The notes: generated from the sequence alone by a model not told the origin. A stretch of 64,000 nucleotides of DNA from Pseudevernia furfuracea (GCA_022315425.1 JAIUPT010000028.1:496001-560000), one strand, 5' to 3'; positions 34,175 through 45,235 are shown, numbered from the stretch's first letter. Made by a program: numbers and translations.

Positions 34175-35125
34175 AAGACTAGACGGTAATCTCCGAGGAT
34201 GTAAACATGCTAAATCACATTTGCCAGAGTATTTGGTCACTCACCCAGTCTCCCCCGGGAATCCCAAATTTAAAGCTGGACAACTGCCTTGTCCGTCCTC
34301 AACAGGACTGAAGGTCGACTCTTTCAGCCGGGACTGGATCGCTGAGGCGAATTTTCTGGTTGTCCATGTGCTTTGAGCAGGTCGAGTCCACGCCTCCCTT
34401 GATGATAGCCGCGATCGACGGACGCGGCGGGTTCGCCGTAGTCTCCCTAACGCGGTATTCGAAAGTTCCACGAAGTATGATAGATATGTGGAAGTGAATT
34501 GCTGGGGAGTTGAAAGACACCCTGGGCGGAGAAGCCCGTGAGCGTCGAGGCACAATTGACTCTAGCTGAAGGGTTTACACTCGTAGGATGACCGGTCTGT
34601 GAACTCTGGGCCAGTGCCCTGCTTCCATCAGAAGTAATGGCTGGACAACGTCCTGCTGTCCACCAGTATGCCGCAGCATTGGGTTCTTCCAAGGCCAACA
34701 GCTGGACGCATACCGGGAGATGGAGTATTGTCTGGTGGGTGTCGGCTAAGACTCATATACTAGAATGGCGAGTGGATAGCTGCATGATTAGTCAATCGTT
34801 TTCTATCGCGGATCAAGTTGTCTCGCATTTATAGAAATGGAACGGGGTTCGCTAGTCGTTACGACTAGAAAGACCAAAAGGTGATTACTAGTGGTCCGTC
34901 ACTAAAAAGTAATTATAATTTATACAAGCTGTAGGCTTGCACTTGCCTACACAATCTGGAGATTGACACCAAAGGTCCTGGGCACCGCCCTATCACTACC
35001 CCCGGAAGGTGATCCCATAGCGAGGGAAGTAGAAGAATTCCCTTGGAGCACCTCGATTGAACTTTAGGGCCTAGTAAGGGCTTGTGCCCCAAGCTAGGTC
35101 AGGCCAGGTTCGAAGCATCTCTAAA
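34175..35125. other. intergenic, no gene recognised
   Basis: This holds the 3' flank of LCB3. Short frames on both strands overlap without a domain or splice pattern I trust. The right end approaches the Tc1 relic. Confidence 0.45.
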
Positions 35126-36944
35126 ACAGTGTCCGAGCGAAGGCTTGGCGCCCAGGACTTTTCGTTTAATTAATAGCCACTTCAGCCCTACCCGAAAAAC
35201 GCGAAAAACGCGTTTTCCTATCAAAATCACCAAAACACCTACATTATCATGGGACGTACCAAAGGCGCAGTAGACCTTCCAGAGGCCAAACGCGAAGCCC
35301 TGATAGAACTCAAGAACAACTTCAATATCTCCAATCGGCAGCTTGCGAAGAAGTATGACTATGACAAAGAAACAGTGCGAAATGTCTTAAATCGCGCTGA
35401 AGACGCGGAGAAAGAAAACATTGATCCATTATCTTTTAAAGCACATCAACGACGCCCTCAGTCCGAACGACCTTTGACAATCAATATCAGGCTTCGACGA
35501 CGTCTAATCAGACATGCGACAAAGAATCAATTTCAACGTCGCAAGAAATGAGTCACAATTGCACGTGAGATTGAGTGTATGGCCTCCGCAACAGTTATCA
35601 ATGCAGCATTCAAAAGAGAGGGTTATGATAGATATTCGCCTAGATATAAGCCTTCGCTGTCTCCGGAACAGAAGCTAGAGCGATTATAATTTGTTATTGA
35701 ATGGCTGAAGAAGCTTCGGGGAAAGGAACACATGATAATACATAGTGACGAGACATCCATTCGAATTGGGAAACTCGAGGGCAGATCTGGATCACACGAC
35801 TCAAGGAAGAGGCATATTACAAGGACTGTTTAAATGTACGGTATCGTGGCTATACGGAAATGATGTTCTGAGACTGTTACATCTCAGAATTGCTTGATCT
35901 TAGCTTCATGTTCAGTAAAGAGATCGCTTCAGAACGACACGAAGCTCAGGAGGATCTCAATAATCGAAATGCGGATTACCTGACTCAATAACAGATTATC
36001 AAGGAACATTTTCTAACGAAGCAAGCTAAGAAACCCAAAAGTAGACGTCTCAAACGCATTTCGAAGTCTGAAGGGGTATTGCTTGAGAGAAATAAAAACT
36101 TCAAAGGAGACATTAATTGATATCGATATTAAACATATATGTTATTGTCTCGATTAATCCCATTTATTCATAAAGTGATTATTAAGTATGAGAAATGTTT
36201 TTTGATTCAGGACGATACATTAAGTCATAATGCGTGACAACAAGAGGAACTTCTTAGAATTTCGTATCTCATCGTGCTTTCGTGGCCTGCAAATTCTTCG
36301 GATTTGAATCAAATTGAGTTATGTTGATATCATCTAAAGCGCAAGGTTTCTAAGCGATTATACGTCTCGACAACTGAGGAACGTATAATTGAGGCCTGAG
36401 ACGATGAATGGAAAAATCTGAACATGAAAAGGGTGAACAAGTGGTGTGAGAAATTATGTACAAGAATGGAGCGTGTGAAGGATACGAAAGGCGACAATGA
36501 TTTTTATGGCTAGAACTTGTACACTACTATATAAATAACTACTGTCTCAAATTTGAAGCCATTTGATTTGATTTGATTTTATACTCGTGTCTACTCAAGC
36601 TACGGAGAGTAATTACGGGCTACTGCTTAGGCTATATTGCAAGAGAAACCTTTCTCCGACTAGTCGAAACAGGGTAAAAACTCTCGCTATTCTTTCTTAT
36701 CGCATCTTCTTGTCGCATAGTCTTCCTACCACACTGCGTTCCCTAGCCTGTTCGTACGAATTCGTGTGCCTTCTTGGAGTACTTGTTGCTGCTCCTATAT
36801 TGAAGCCATTTAGTCAAGTGGTTATTGAATAATAGTAGAAAGTAGTTCATAGTGGTAGAAAGTGCGTGCGGGTGGCTATTAATTAAGCGAAAAGTCTGTT
36901 GTAAAGCACAGTGTCCGAGCGAAGGCTTGGCGCCCAGGACTTTT
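35126..36944 (+). mobile_element. Tc1/mariner transposon relic (DD34E), inactive
   Basis: A transposase frame opens at 35249 (MGRTKGAVDLP, helix-turn-helix ISNRQLAKKYDYDKETVRNV) and stops at 35551. It continues in other frames with IIHSDETSIRIG (first catalytic Asp), FLIQDDTLSHNA (second) and WPANSSDLNQIE (final Glu). The spacing between the second Asp and the Glu is 34 residues, as in Tc1. Stops such as NA-TGA-QQ and LC-TGA-YHL replace Trp, which fits RIP. A 25-bp inverted repeat is at 35156-35180 and 36872-36896 (GACTTTTCG.TTAATTAATAGC core). Outside it, a 37-bp sequence (ACAGTGTCCGAGCGAAGG and on) is present at 35126-35162 and again, in direct rather than inverted orientation, at 36908-36944. 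Confidence 0.8.
35249..36520 (+). pseudogene. Tc1-type transposase, broken
   Basis: Only the first 100 codons remain open: the two helix-turn-helix DNA-binding helices (NISNRQLAKKYDYDKETVRN) and a basic linker (RLRRRLIRH). The rest of the protein, including the DDE catalytic domain, is spread over several frames with many stops, so no transposase can be made. It probably transposed by cut-and-paste into TA sites, as relatives do. The last recognisable segment is around 36320-36500 (YHLKRK and then a charged tail). Confidence 0.75.
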
Positions 36945-36995
36945 GCTGTCAACCTTCGTACAACAGTAAAGAAACACCAGTTCCATGGTCGAACG

Positions 36996-38588
36996 ATGCA
37001 AAGTGATGATCCCAAAAGGCTCAGCAATCACCGAGCTAAGAGTCCCACTGACGATACTTCGAGATCACGTATCGCTCTAATTGTTCCGAAAACACTGGTT
37101 AAGAAGATCAAAGACGCCCTAGAAGCGCACGGAAATCTCGACAAAAAGGTCAAGATCAGACCGGCTAGACTTGAGGAGCAAAGAGCATACTTGGAGGAGG
37201 TTTCAATTGAGCCTCGACTTGATGCCTTTTTCATTCCTACTCAGGTTTCCAGGAGAATAGAGCAAGTAGGTTTACATACCTTGCCTGTAAAATGGGATCT
37301 ACTCCAATCGCTTGGGCTGGTAGAATTTGAAGTGGACATTCGCATAATCGCGTTGAAACAGGACACTCATGGCTTCCTTGGTTCTGACAAAGGCTGTAAA
37401 GACGGCCCAAGATCCTATGAAGCATCTGCGAGCGAAACATGTTCCATGAACCCTTTGGCTGGGACAATAGGCCACTGGCTTTATCAGCTGCCTCGTGAGG
37501 AAGTCGAGCGATCTTTCGCTAGAGATGTTGTGCTGTCATACAGCTGGACCTACATGATCTATCAGCCTCTTCTACTTCTCCCACCTACTACGCTATCAAA
37601 CCTATCGTCGATCTTTACCTCGAATGATCAAAGTCTTCCCCAAGACCTTCATTCTCTTTGGTGTCTTCTCTCTAGAGAATTCAGAACCTCGCATATCGCT
37701 TTGAATGCTCCTATACTGGCGAGCGCTTCAAAAGGAGCCTCGGTCCAAGGCGGAGGACATTCAGAGGCGAACATTCTCCGCTCTCCCACGGGCCTTGCAC
37801 CTGTATACGGAGACTTTGGGCCAGCTTTACCAACGGATCATGTCCCTACCATCACAGACATCTCATCAGCATTTTGGTGCACCGCTCAACAGAACGGTAT
37901 CTTCCAGACTTGGGCACCGCGTTATACGATGTTTTCTCGCGGCAATATCTCGGAGAAGATACGCATTCTAAGCCTCAAGACACTGACGAAAAAGCAATTG
38001 GGAAGTCAGCCAGAGGAGACGAGTGCTGTGGATCTCTATGCAGGCATTGGATACTTCGCTTTTAGCTATGCTAAGGTTGGGGTTGGAAAAGTGCTGTGCT
38101 GGGAGATCAATCCGTGGAGTGTTGAAGGGCTAAGGAGAGGAGCGAAGAGGAACGGTTGGGGAATCGAATGCATCAAAGATGGTCAAGCGCCCAACGAGAC
38201 CACAAACGAAGAAGACCGCTTGATTGTCTTCCAAGAAAGCAATGCACACGCAGCGAGGCGAATAGCTGCTGTAAAAGACAGCATCCCTCCCGTCCGACAT
38301 GTCAACTGCGGCCTCTTGCCGTCTTCGAAAGACGGCTGGGAGGTAGCGGTGCAAGTGCTCGATCCTACAGGAGGATGGATTCATGTGCACGAAAACATCG
38401 CAAAAAAAGACATAGAGGGCAGAAGGGAAGAAATTGTCGGCATCTTCAGTCGACTAGTCATGAATCACTGTGTGCATGAGCCCGAAGAGCAGTGGAGAGT
38501 TGGATGCGAACATATCGAGCAAGTCAAGAGCTACGCTCCTGGTGTCATGCACTACGTTCTAGATATATCCATCTCGCCTCCTGGATGA
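36996..38588 (+). CDS. TRM12: tRNA wybutosine-synthesising protein 2 (Trm12/TYW2)
   Basis: A single exon encodes 530 aa. Trm12/TYW2 transfers the aminocarboxypropyl group of S-adenosylmethionine to the tricyclic base at position 37 of tRNA-Phe in wybutosine synthesis, in the cytosol. The SAM-binding fold is clear: AVDLYAGIGYFAFSYAK followed by CWEINPWSVEGLRRGAKRN, with later GGWIHVHENI. The N-terminal half (VPTQ..LPVKWDLL) matches the fungal-specific lead-in. ATG 36996 is chosen because the open frame further up to 36852 runs through the Tc1 terminal repeat. That upstream DNA may supply leader sequence, as the transposon end stops 51 bp before this ATG. Longer than yeast Trm12 through loops near residues 230-300. 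Confidence 0.88.
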   Translation: MQSDDPKRLSNHRAKSPTDDTSRSRIALIVPKTLVKKIKDALEAHGNLDKKVKIRPARLEEQRAYLEEVSIEPRLDAFFIPTQVSRRIEQVGLHTLPVKWDLLQSLGLVEFEVDIRIIALKQDTHGFLGSDKGCKDGPRSYEASASETCSMNPLAGTIGHWLYQLPREEVERSFARDVVLSYSWTYMIYQPLLLLPPTTLSNLSSIFTSNDQSLPQDLHSLWCLLSREFRTSHIALNAPILASASKGASVQGGGHSEANILRSPTGLAPVYGDFGPALPTDHVPTITDISSAFWCTAQQNGIFQTWAPRYTMFSRGNISEKIRILSLKTLTKKQLGSQPEETSAVDLYAGIGYFAFSYAKVGVGKVLCWEINPWSVEGLRRGAKRNGWGIECIKDGQAPNETTNEEDRLIVFQESNAHAARRIAAVKDSIPPVRHVNCGLLPSSKDGWEVAVQVLDPTGGWIHVHENIAKKDIEGRREEIVGIFSRLVMNHCVHEPEEQWRVGCEHIEQVKSYAPGVMHYVLDISISPPG

Positions 38589-38910
38589 GGTACGGGAGAT
38601 ATTCATGAAAGCGTGTTTGAACTCATTTGCACTATGACCCAAATCTGGAACCTTGGGAGGGCAGACCCCTCCAAAGGGCAGTCAGACATACTGACAGGTA
38701 CCTTGGCAAGAAGTGGATAGCTTGATAAGCATCATCGTTGCTACTTTTTGAGGAGACTACGCTGGGTTGTGTGGGGTTTCGCTTCTATAGAAGGAATTCA
38801 AGGTACATCAATTTCAAAACCGATATCTTTAGTTCTAATCTCTGCTATTTGGGGTATCAAGCTTAACACGCTTGGATAAAGAGATGGCGTACATGGTGCT
38901 GGAGTTCGCC
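38589..38910. other. convergent intergenic region
   Basis: This lies between the ends of TRM12 (+) and the His-Glu repeat gene (-). No feature recognised. Confidence 0.5.
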
Positions 38911-39820
38911 CTAGGTTGTGCATAAGATGTGTCCGCAGTTATCATGCTTTTCGTGCTTTTCATGCAATTCATGCATTTCGTGCATTTCGTGCTCTTCGTG
39001 TGGTTCGTGTGGTTCGTGCTGTTCGTGCTGTTCGTGTGATTCGTGTGGTTCGTGTGGTTCGTGTGGTTCGTGTGGTTCGTGTGGTTCGTGTGATTCGTGT
39101 GATTCGTGTGATTCGTGTGGTTCGTGTGATTCGTGTGGTTCGTGTGGTTCGTGCTCTTCGTGCTCTTCGTGCATTTCGTGCTCTTCGTGTGGTTCGTGCG
39201 GTTCGTGCGCTTCGTGTGGTTCGTGCGGTTCGTGTGGTTCGTGCGGTTCGTGCGGTTCGTGTGGTTCGTGTGATTCGTGTGGTTTGTGTGGTTCGTGCTG
39301 TTCGTGTGGTTTGTGTGGTTTGTGTGGTTTGTGTGGTTCGTGCTGTTCGTGCTGTTCGTACTGTTCGTGCTGGTCTTGCGTTTCTCCGTCATCGAGATCC
39401 ATGATATCCACGAACTCATTGAGATCGTTGTTCTATTATCCAATAGTCAGCATACAAAAACTGCCAGGGGTCTCCAGAACCGCTTACCTCATCGATGATG
39501 GCCGCTGTCTCACCGTCAAAATTCAGCAATTTCTCCATCTTAACCTTGTCCATCTTAACCTTCTCCATTTTGCTGAAAATCCATCGATCTGCAAGCTTGC
39601 GGTCCCATCCTCGATGACGCGTAGGTAATTGACCCTCCAGAGTATTCTCCTCCTGAACACATTGTGTTCGAAGTCTCGTAGCTTTGTGGGCGATCTGCCT
39701 CAGGGTGCGGACTTCGGGGCGGCACTTTAAGTCAAGAATAGCCACGATTGTAGCATGTTTGATTTGGCGTGAGGCGTAGTATACGAGGACAATCTCTTCT
39801 TCGGCAGTCCACCTTGTCAT
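38911..39820 (-). CDS. W-T-x-E-E family protein with 48 x-His-Glu repeats
   Basis: Two exons (39820-39488 and 39432-38911; 55-bp intron ending ggataatag) encode 284 aa. I do not recognise a named family. Exon 1 starts MTRWTAEEEIVLVYYASRQI, a W-T-x-E-E helix start like SANT/Myb or other small helical DNA-binding folds, and ends DGETAAIIDE. Exon 2 starts NNDLNEFVDIMDLDDGE and then runs 48 tripeptides x-H-E (x mostly Pro, Ser, Gln, Glu), ending NCGHILCTT. The frame choice rests on the tandem paralogue at 40672-41107, whose exon 1 (333 nt) and intron (55 bp) have the same lengths and whose exon 2 starts ENNIDQF. The repeat tract is open in several frames on both strands, so without the splice junction the product could be misread. 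His/Glu richness suggests metal binding, but this is speculative. Confidence 0.65.
38941..39372 (-). repeat. 9-bp minisatellite, 48 units, within a coding exon
   Basis: Units of the form CACGAACCA on the minus strand (TGGTTCGTG on plus) repeat in perfect 9-bp register over 432 bp. Nearly all variation falls in one codon of the unit (CCA, TCA, GAG, CAG, ATG, AAG); the CAC and GAA codons are almost invariant apart from a few AAA and one TAC. Confidence 0.9.
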
Positions 39821-40671
39821 TTTGCGTATACAATCTCAATATATTAGATGAGTTGCCTATCTATTTGGCGATCTTGACTCCGCGCGAATTTGAATGGTGA
39901 TGCGTGGACCATACGATTTATCTGTTGAGTTTGGGTAATTTTCCGAGGATCAAGGGCTAAGAAAGCCCACGAAGCAGACACTTTGCCACCCCTGGGACTA
40001 CTAACACAAATACACGGATGTAACGAGCATCTCGAAAAGCGACTAACTGCTGCACGAGTCTTCGTCGGAGGCTGGATGACTGCAGACCCAACCATCGGCC
40101 GGTGACAGGATTCACTCGGTCTGTGGATAACAACACCAGACTCGGCCAAGGCTATCTTTAAGCTTTTTGGAATAAATTATCGGGAGGGGACCGCGGAAGA
40201 CGAGGCTTTGAGAGCTTGGTCGGGATCGTCGGTGTCACGACGGACTCTCGGTTGGCAGAGGTAATAGTAAGGTTGTGAAAGAGCCCTTCTGACGGGACAT
40301 TGAAAGTCAAAGAGTGCAAAGGTTGCCAGGCGAAGTTGGCCTCACCACAGATATTGAAATGTTTTGGTACTTCGAGGCGAAGACGATTCATATCCGGTCA
40401 AGTTATGCGAATCTCATACACTGTCCTACTTCTGTCTAGAACGATATTCGAGTACTCTGCCGCCATAAGCTTCTCTTGTGCGGAAGATGATGGCTTGATA
40501 AGATCTGCTAGTGTGTGGTACATGACGGAAAGCACTCGCATATACCCAAATCCCACACGGTGTATGCAACAACAGCGGCAATTCATAAAAACCGTCACGA
40601 TCCGACCGTCCGCCGCCAGGAAACAGCTTCATATCCCTCCACTGACCTGCTTGCCAGTTGAAATTCGGATT
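39821..40671. other. spacer between the two paralogues
   Basis: This is the promoter region of the repeat gene and the 3' flank of its paralogue. The minus frame at 40158-40391 (77 aa, LFHNLTITSANRESVVTPTI) has no recognised domain, and I do not call it a gene. Confidence 0.45.
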
Positions 40672-41107
40672 TTAGACAGTGAGAGCCATGTTCGCCTTAA
40701 ATTGATCAATGTTGTTTTCCTGCCACAGTTTGGTTAGCTTGCGAGAAGCAGCTGCGTAGTTCCAAAGTGCTGACCCGTTCAATGATGGCGGCAGTCGCAC
40801 CATCGAATACGAGCAATCCCTCCAACTTGCCCTTCTCCATCATGTTGTTGATAAGCCACGAGTCAACGACCTTCCGATCCCACGGCTGGACGGGATTGAC
40901 TTGCTCTTGCGTAGTTCGCATCTTCCCGAGGCCAGCTTTCTCACATAAGCCTGTCTGCTTGACGACCTGGTAGGTAATGTGCCTGTCATTGCGAAGAGGG
41001 GTATTACATTTGTGTTGGAGGAGTTCGGTGATGGTCCTGTACCTGATTTCGCGTGAGGCGTAGTAGAGTGCGACCACCACTTCCTCAGTCGACCAATGGG
41101 GGGCCAT
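40672..41107 (-). CDS. paralogue of the W-T-x-E-E protein, short form
   Basis: Two exons (41107-40775 and 40719-40672; 55-bp intron gtcagc..gctaacc..gtggcag) encode 126 aa: MAPHWSTEEVVVALYYASRE, then FDGATAAIIER joined to ENNIDQFKANMALTV. It aligns along exon 1 with the neighbour at 38911-39820 (W-[TS]-x-E-E, VYYASR/LYYASR, WDRK, LADRW/VDSWL, ATAAII). It lacks the His-Glu repeat. The function is unknown; a small helical, possibly DNA-binding protein is the best guess. The two genes are in tandem on the same strand, so a local duplication is likely. If the intron is not removed, translation reads into 28 unrelated residues, so the spliced form is preferred. Confidence 0.62.
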
Positions 41108-43088
41108 TTTGGGAGTGACGAAGAGTTTCTCGAAGAACGTGTAAGGGAGCCGACAAGCGTGGAGAATATGCCAGAGGGGGGGGGGGGGGGGTCTGATGTA
41201 TGGCGAAGATGGATTATGGCAATAAGTGAGAGAAGGGGCGTGCTATAAATACCTTGAGTACGCGGGTATTTGCGGACAGAAGTCTATAGCTTCCTAATCT
41301 GGGACTAAAGGACCAATGCGAGCTTCCTGTTGGAAATCTTCGGCCAGCCAGACCACGTGACGCCACAAAGCTCGGGATTTGTAATATAATCCGCCCATGG
41401 GAACCGATCTAGTGCTGAGTCCTATTGCGAATATCAACGTCTGGAATACTGGTGAAGGCCGCGTGGAACAGTCTTCACAGTAAATGAGTCGGGTATGAGG
41501 GCGCGCTCTACCAATACAGCACTCAGGAATCAGAAATCTCTCTGCCAGCTGGCGCTTCGATGTTCTCCTTCACGAATCTCTCACGTGGTCCACCGAGGTA
41601 AACCGAGAAGCTCGCTAGGTCCCCTGACGGGCCAGGTTAGCGAAGGATCATCTCTGAGCTTGCAAACCCGTTGCAATGTCCGAGACTTGACAAATGTCTG
41701 GACTATGACTGTTGCTACCGCTATTGCTGCACACGAAAGACTGGGTCTCACCGGTTAAGAACGGATATCTCGCTCCAAATGCCACGAGCAGCTTAATGAG
41801 TTCTCACCAATAATGGTTGCAACGCTGCAAGATGATCATTGTTACGCCGGAGGACCTTGTGCGTCTTGTATTTCGGACTTCTGTGTACAGCATGATTGGG
41901 CAGACCGCGAGATGGCTGTCGCTGAGCGCGCATGGACCGACCTTCTCAAGATGGATGATGACCTGGAAGAGTAGACAGCTTTTCGAAGCCTGCATCACGT
42001 GTGTGATAACTCCGTGCCAAAAGGAGAAGGCTGCATCTGTGACCTGTCGCAACACGACCCTCGGAGAAAGGATTACGAGTCAGTGACCGCAAAACGGGTG
42101 GCTTCACAGCTAAAGTGACCTGGGAATTGTCAACGGCGTTTGCTAATTCCTTTCATGTGCTAAGTGACAAGGGCTACGTCTTATTTAGTCAATCCTATAT
42201 GGATATGCTCCCACCATGCTCCGTATTACCAGCTTGAATTACAACTTGACATGGAAAAACGTACAGTATTTTACGGCGGAATGGGATCTCGACCGAACAA
42301 TGCGAGTCACGTGCCATGCCTGCTTCTGTTGGAAAGCTGCTGGATCAGGTTCGGCCGTAGGGTTGCATATCGTGCAGGATAACACTTTCCATCGTCCGTC
42401 CTTGGCGAAGGATTCCATTGGGTCTTCATGGACCCACAAAACGAATACAGTGCTAGGGGTCCAAAGCCAGTGCTGCTCGCGCCTTCAATCTCCATAGAAC
42501 AGCCTTACCCCCCCCCCCCTTCCCAGTCATGCGTACCCCATCAATATTTCCTCGAACGCGGCTCAAAATCCTGGTACGGCCTTCAATGCCTGGCAACTCT
42601 CTCTCTCAGCCACAAGTTTCACTCACACGAGGTCCTTCTATCCAAGGTGATATTTGCGACCGCACCACACTCTCGCTTGGGACATGCGGTCGTTACCGTC
42701 AATTGACGCGGTTAGGTTCGGTGCTGGTGAGGGTGGCTTATTGAGAGGTCCAGATTGACGGAGCGATTTGCCAACAGATTTACGTCGAGGTCCTGTTGAC
42801 TGAATGAAGCGGAAGCGCTCCTGACCCTCACTGCCATGGACATAATAACTTCATCGAGAATCTACCTCGTTAGCATGGGGGAGAACATCGTACAGTGACA
42901 ATTCACTTGTGGAAGACAAAGGAGCCACACAAGAGTCATGCGGAAGGGATCTTCAAACATGCCATGCTTGTGTGGGGTCGCACATGCCCGTAATTGCAAT
43001 CGCTCCAATAAGAGGATCAAACAAGGCTTCACGTTAGATACAACAACAAAAATAGGCCAGGACTTCGGCATCACGCCACAGAACCCCA
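41108..43088. other. long intergenic region, no gene recognised
   Basis: A run of 16 G is at 41176-41191, 69 bp upstream of the paralogue's start codon, and a run of 12 C at 42508-42519. Many short frames exist on both strands, but none shows a domain, a long open stretch or convincing introns. Decayed coding sequence is possible. Confidence 0.45.
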
Positions 43089-44081
43089 TCAGACCTTGGG
43101 ACTTGTCACACTATTCGCAACCCCAAGGATGCTGTCCAACTCAGCCTGTGATGCCCTCCCTAGCCCACACTCAGTCGCAAGCCCAAACGTCGCTCTCCCT
43201 CGTCCCCAGCTCACCATCCGAATGCAGCAGTCCAAGATGAAGCTCCGTATCGGCCAATCGCAGCTGTTTCAAAGGAGCAAAACAAGCCGCATCGACCCGA
43301 CTTTTGGGAACGGGCAGGTGAATCCAGTCGACGGACCTCGCTGCACCTTTCGAGATCGCACTCTCCAATCTCGACCAGCACGGCCGCGTCCTCAGGCTCA
43401 ACAAAGGGCCTATGTCCCAGGTCACCGTAGCAGAGATGGAATCCCAGCGCGACACCGCCATCCACAGCGGCAGCGAATCTCAAGACGCGTTCCGACGGTC
43501 CCTCTTTGACAGGGGGAAAACCAAGCCGGCGTTGAAGCGGCGCCTTCCAGAAATGCAAGCTCCGTTGCGAGATCCCACTGGACCGCAAAATCACTAGCGG
43601 GGTTGTGGTCTTGGATACGCCTCAGAGCAGCCAATAAGGCTTCTTCGTATACAGGTTCAACCGCCGCTCTCCACGCTGGCTCGACCAAGACGCCTATAAC
43701 ATTCAGCGGCGTCGCCGCGTCGGGAGCGAGACCTGAAAGCGCACACCCTCAGGCATGACCCCTCGGCGCAGGGGTTGCAGAACTCGCGGTAGCCGGCACT
43801 GGCGTAGTCATCGTACTCGATTGGCAAGAGTGTGACGGGCGGGGCGTCAGGCCCGGGGAGGATGTCGGGAGGCTTCGAGAAGCTGCCTGGTGGGAATGGG
43901 TCTTTGACGAAGGGGGACTCGTTAAATAGGTCCCCTTGGAAGATAACCAAATTGCATCGTTTGCCGGTTTCGCCGTCGGAGATGCGACGTAGACGGCAGT
44001 GTAGAACGTCACAAAGACGCATGGTCACGGTACGCTGCCCACGAAATGGACAGTGTCTGCGACCGTTGGTGTTCCTGCCAT
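43089..44081 (-). pseudogene. methionine synthase-like (MetE/UROD superfamily) pseudogene
   Basis: On the minus strand, pieces of one protein appear in order but in different frames: MAGTPTVADTVHFVGSVP (from ATG 44081, then a stop), RRISDGETGKRCNLVIFQGD, LLPIEYDDYASAGYREFCNP, VRFQVSLPT, PLNVIGVLVEPAWRAAVEPV, AVQWDLATELAFLEGA, GFHLCYGDLGHRPFVEPEDA, SVDWIHLPVPKSRVDAACFA, and FGLATECGLGRASQAELDSI. This layout matches fungal proteins of the cobalamin-independent methionine synthase C-terminal-like superfamily (His near HLCYGD as possible metal ligand). At least four frame changes separate the pieces, too many for introns because the breaks fall within conserved motifs without splice sites. An intact gene would have coded for roughly 370 aa. 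Confidence 0.72.
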
Positions 44082-45235
44082 AGTCGTGATTGTGTCGAAG
44101 TCGGTAGAGTCTTGTATTGTGGAGTGGATAGTATTTGTTAGTAAATGGAGGCCGGCTGTGAGGCCTACGATTTCTCATTTGCCGTCAAACTCGGTGGGGC
44201 AAATATGTAGACACCCGTCCCCTTGGATATTATATCCTCACCCTCAATACTCAACAACTCGCCAGGACGTACATGGACCGCAATAGGAAGACAGACTCCA
44301 CGCTTGGCGCGAGCCTATCATAAGATTGACAAAGGGTGACTCGAAGTGAACGTAAACGCAAACGCAAATATTGACAATCAAAACGTGCTGCACACCCACC
44401 CACCTCAAAGCATATATGTCACCTCACTAGTCAGTCCCTTCATCCGCATTCAAGGGGCCGTTTCCTGTCCATGCGTGCCCTCAAAGTGCAACCAGGAGTT
44501 CAACGTCGACGTCCAAAAAAGCAAGGAGTTCGAAACCAATCGATCGTTTGCCCTGTGATGTACTCTTCCAACGCAATCACGTCGTGGGCGAAAGCAAGGA
44601 GTCTCTGATCTCAGACTGCGTCTTCAGCATCCCGCCAAGACTTCTATTTCAGGAACATTGCATTCCATACCTGACTAGTCACAGGCATCCTTTGGTAAAA
44701 AGCCAGTTTGATGCATATATCTTCGCGGCATAGTAGTCTCTCCTGATGCCGCGACGAAATCTCCTCGAAATACCTACGCACGGCATAGAGTAGGAACCCG
44801 CATCTGTACCTATGAATTCGAAAACGTAATTGCAGAACATGCGACTTGCGAAGAGTAAGCTATGACCACGAACAAGGCAAAAGCAAAACGTGATTGGATA
44901 TGGGGGTATGGGTGTCGCATCTCGGAAAACGGCGCATAAGCCCAATCCTGCTCCCTCTTCTTGGCGGAAAGGCTCTTCGACAGGCAATGATGGTTCGCAT
45001 GCCGTAACCAACATGGTCCCACCAGAACTCTATCGTCAAGCTCAAGCGCATAAACATTTGTTGCTATCGAATGGTCTCTGGCCTCAAAGACGCAGCGCTC
45101 TCATGGTCCCGTTGTTCGCGACTCCTTTGACGAAGTGGGAAGACAGAAGTCTTTTCATGTCGACATAGCGAACATGAAAACTGTACAGCTTAACAAGGCG
45201 CATACATCACTACCAACCCCTTTCCTCACAGCCTG
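44082..45235. other. intergenic, no gene recognised
   Basis: Short frames such as 44679-45014 (-) show no domain and no conserved splice structure. Nothing further seen. Confidence 0.45.

Noticed and set aside
36852..36995. 48-codon N-terminal extension of Trm12
   Set aside because: It is translated from the transposon terminal repeat and has no counterpart in the family. The ATG at 36996 is the natural start.
38918..39628. Plus-strand frame of 236 codons rich in Cys-Gly-Ser, and a minus frame rich in Thr-Asn-His
   Set aside because: A 9-bp repeat keeps several frames open on both strands. Only the His-Glu frame joins by a good intron to an exon with a sister copy next door.
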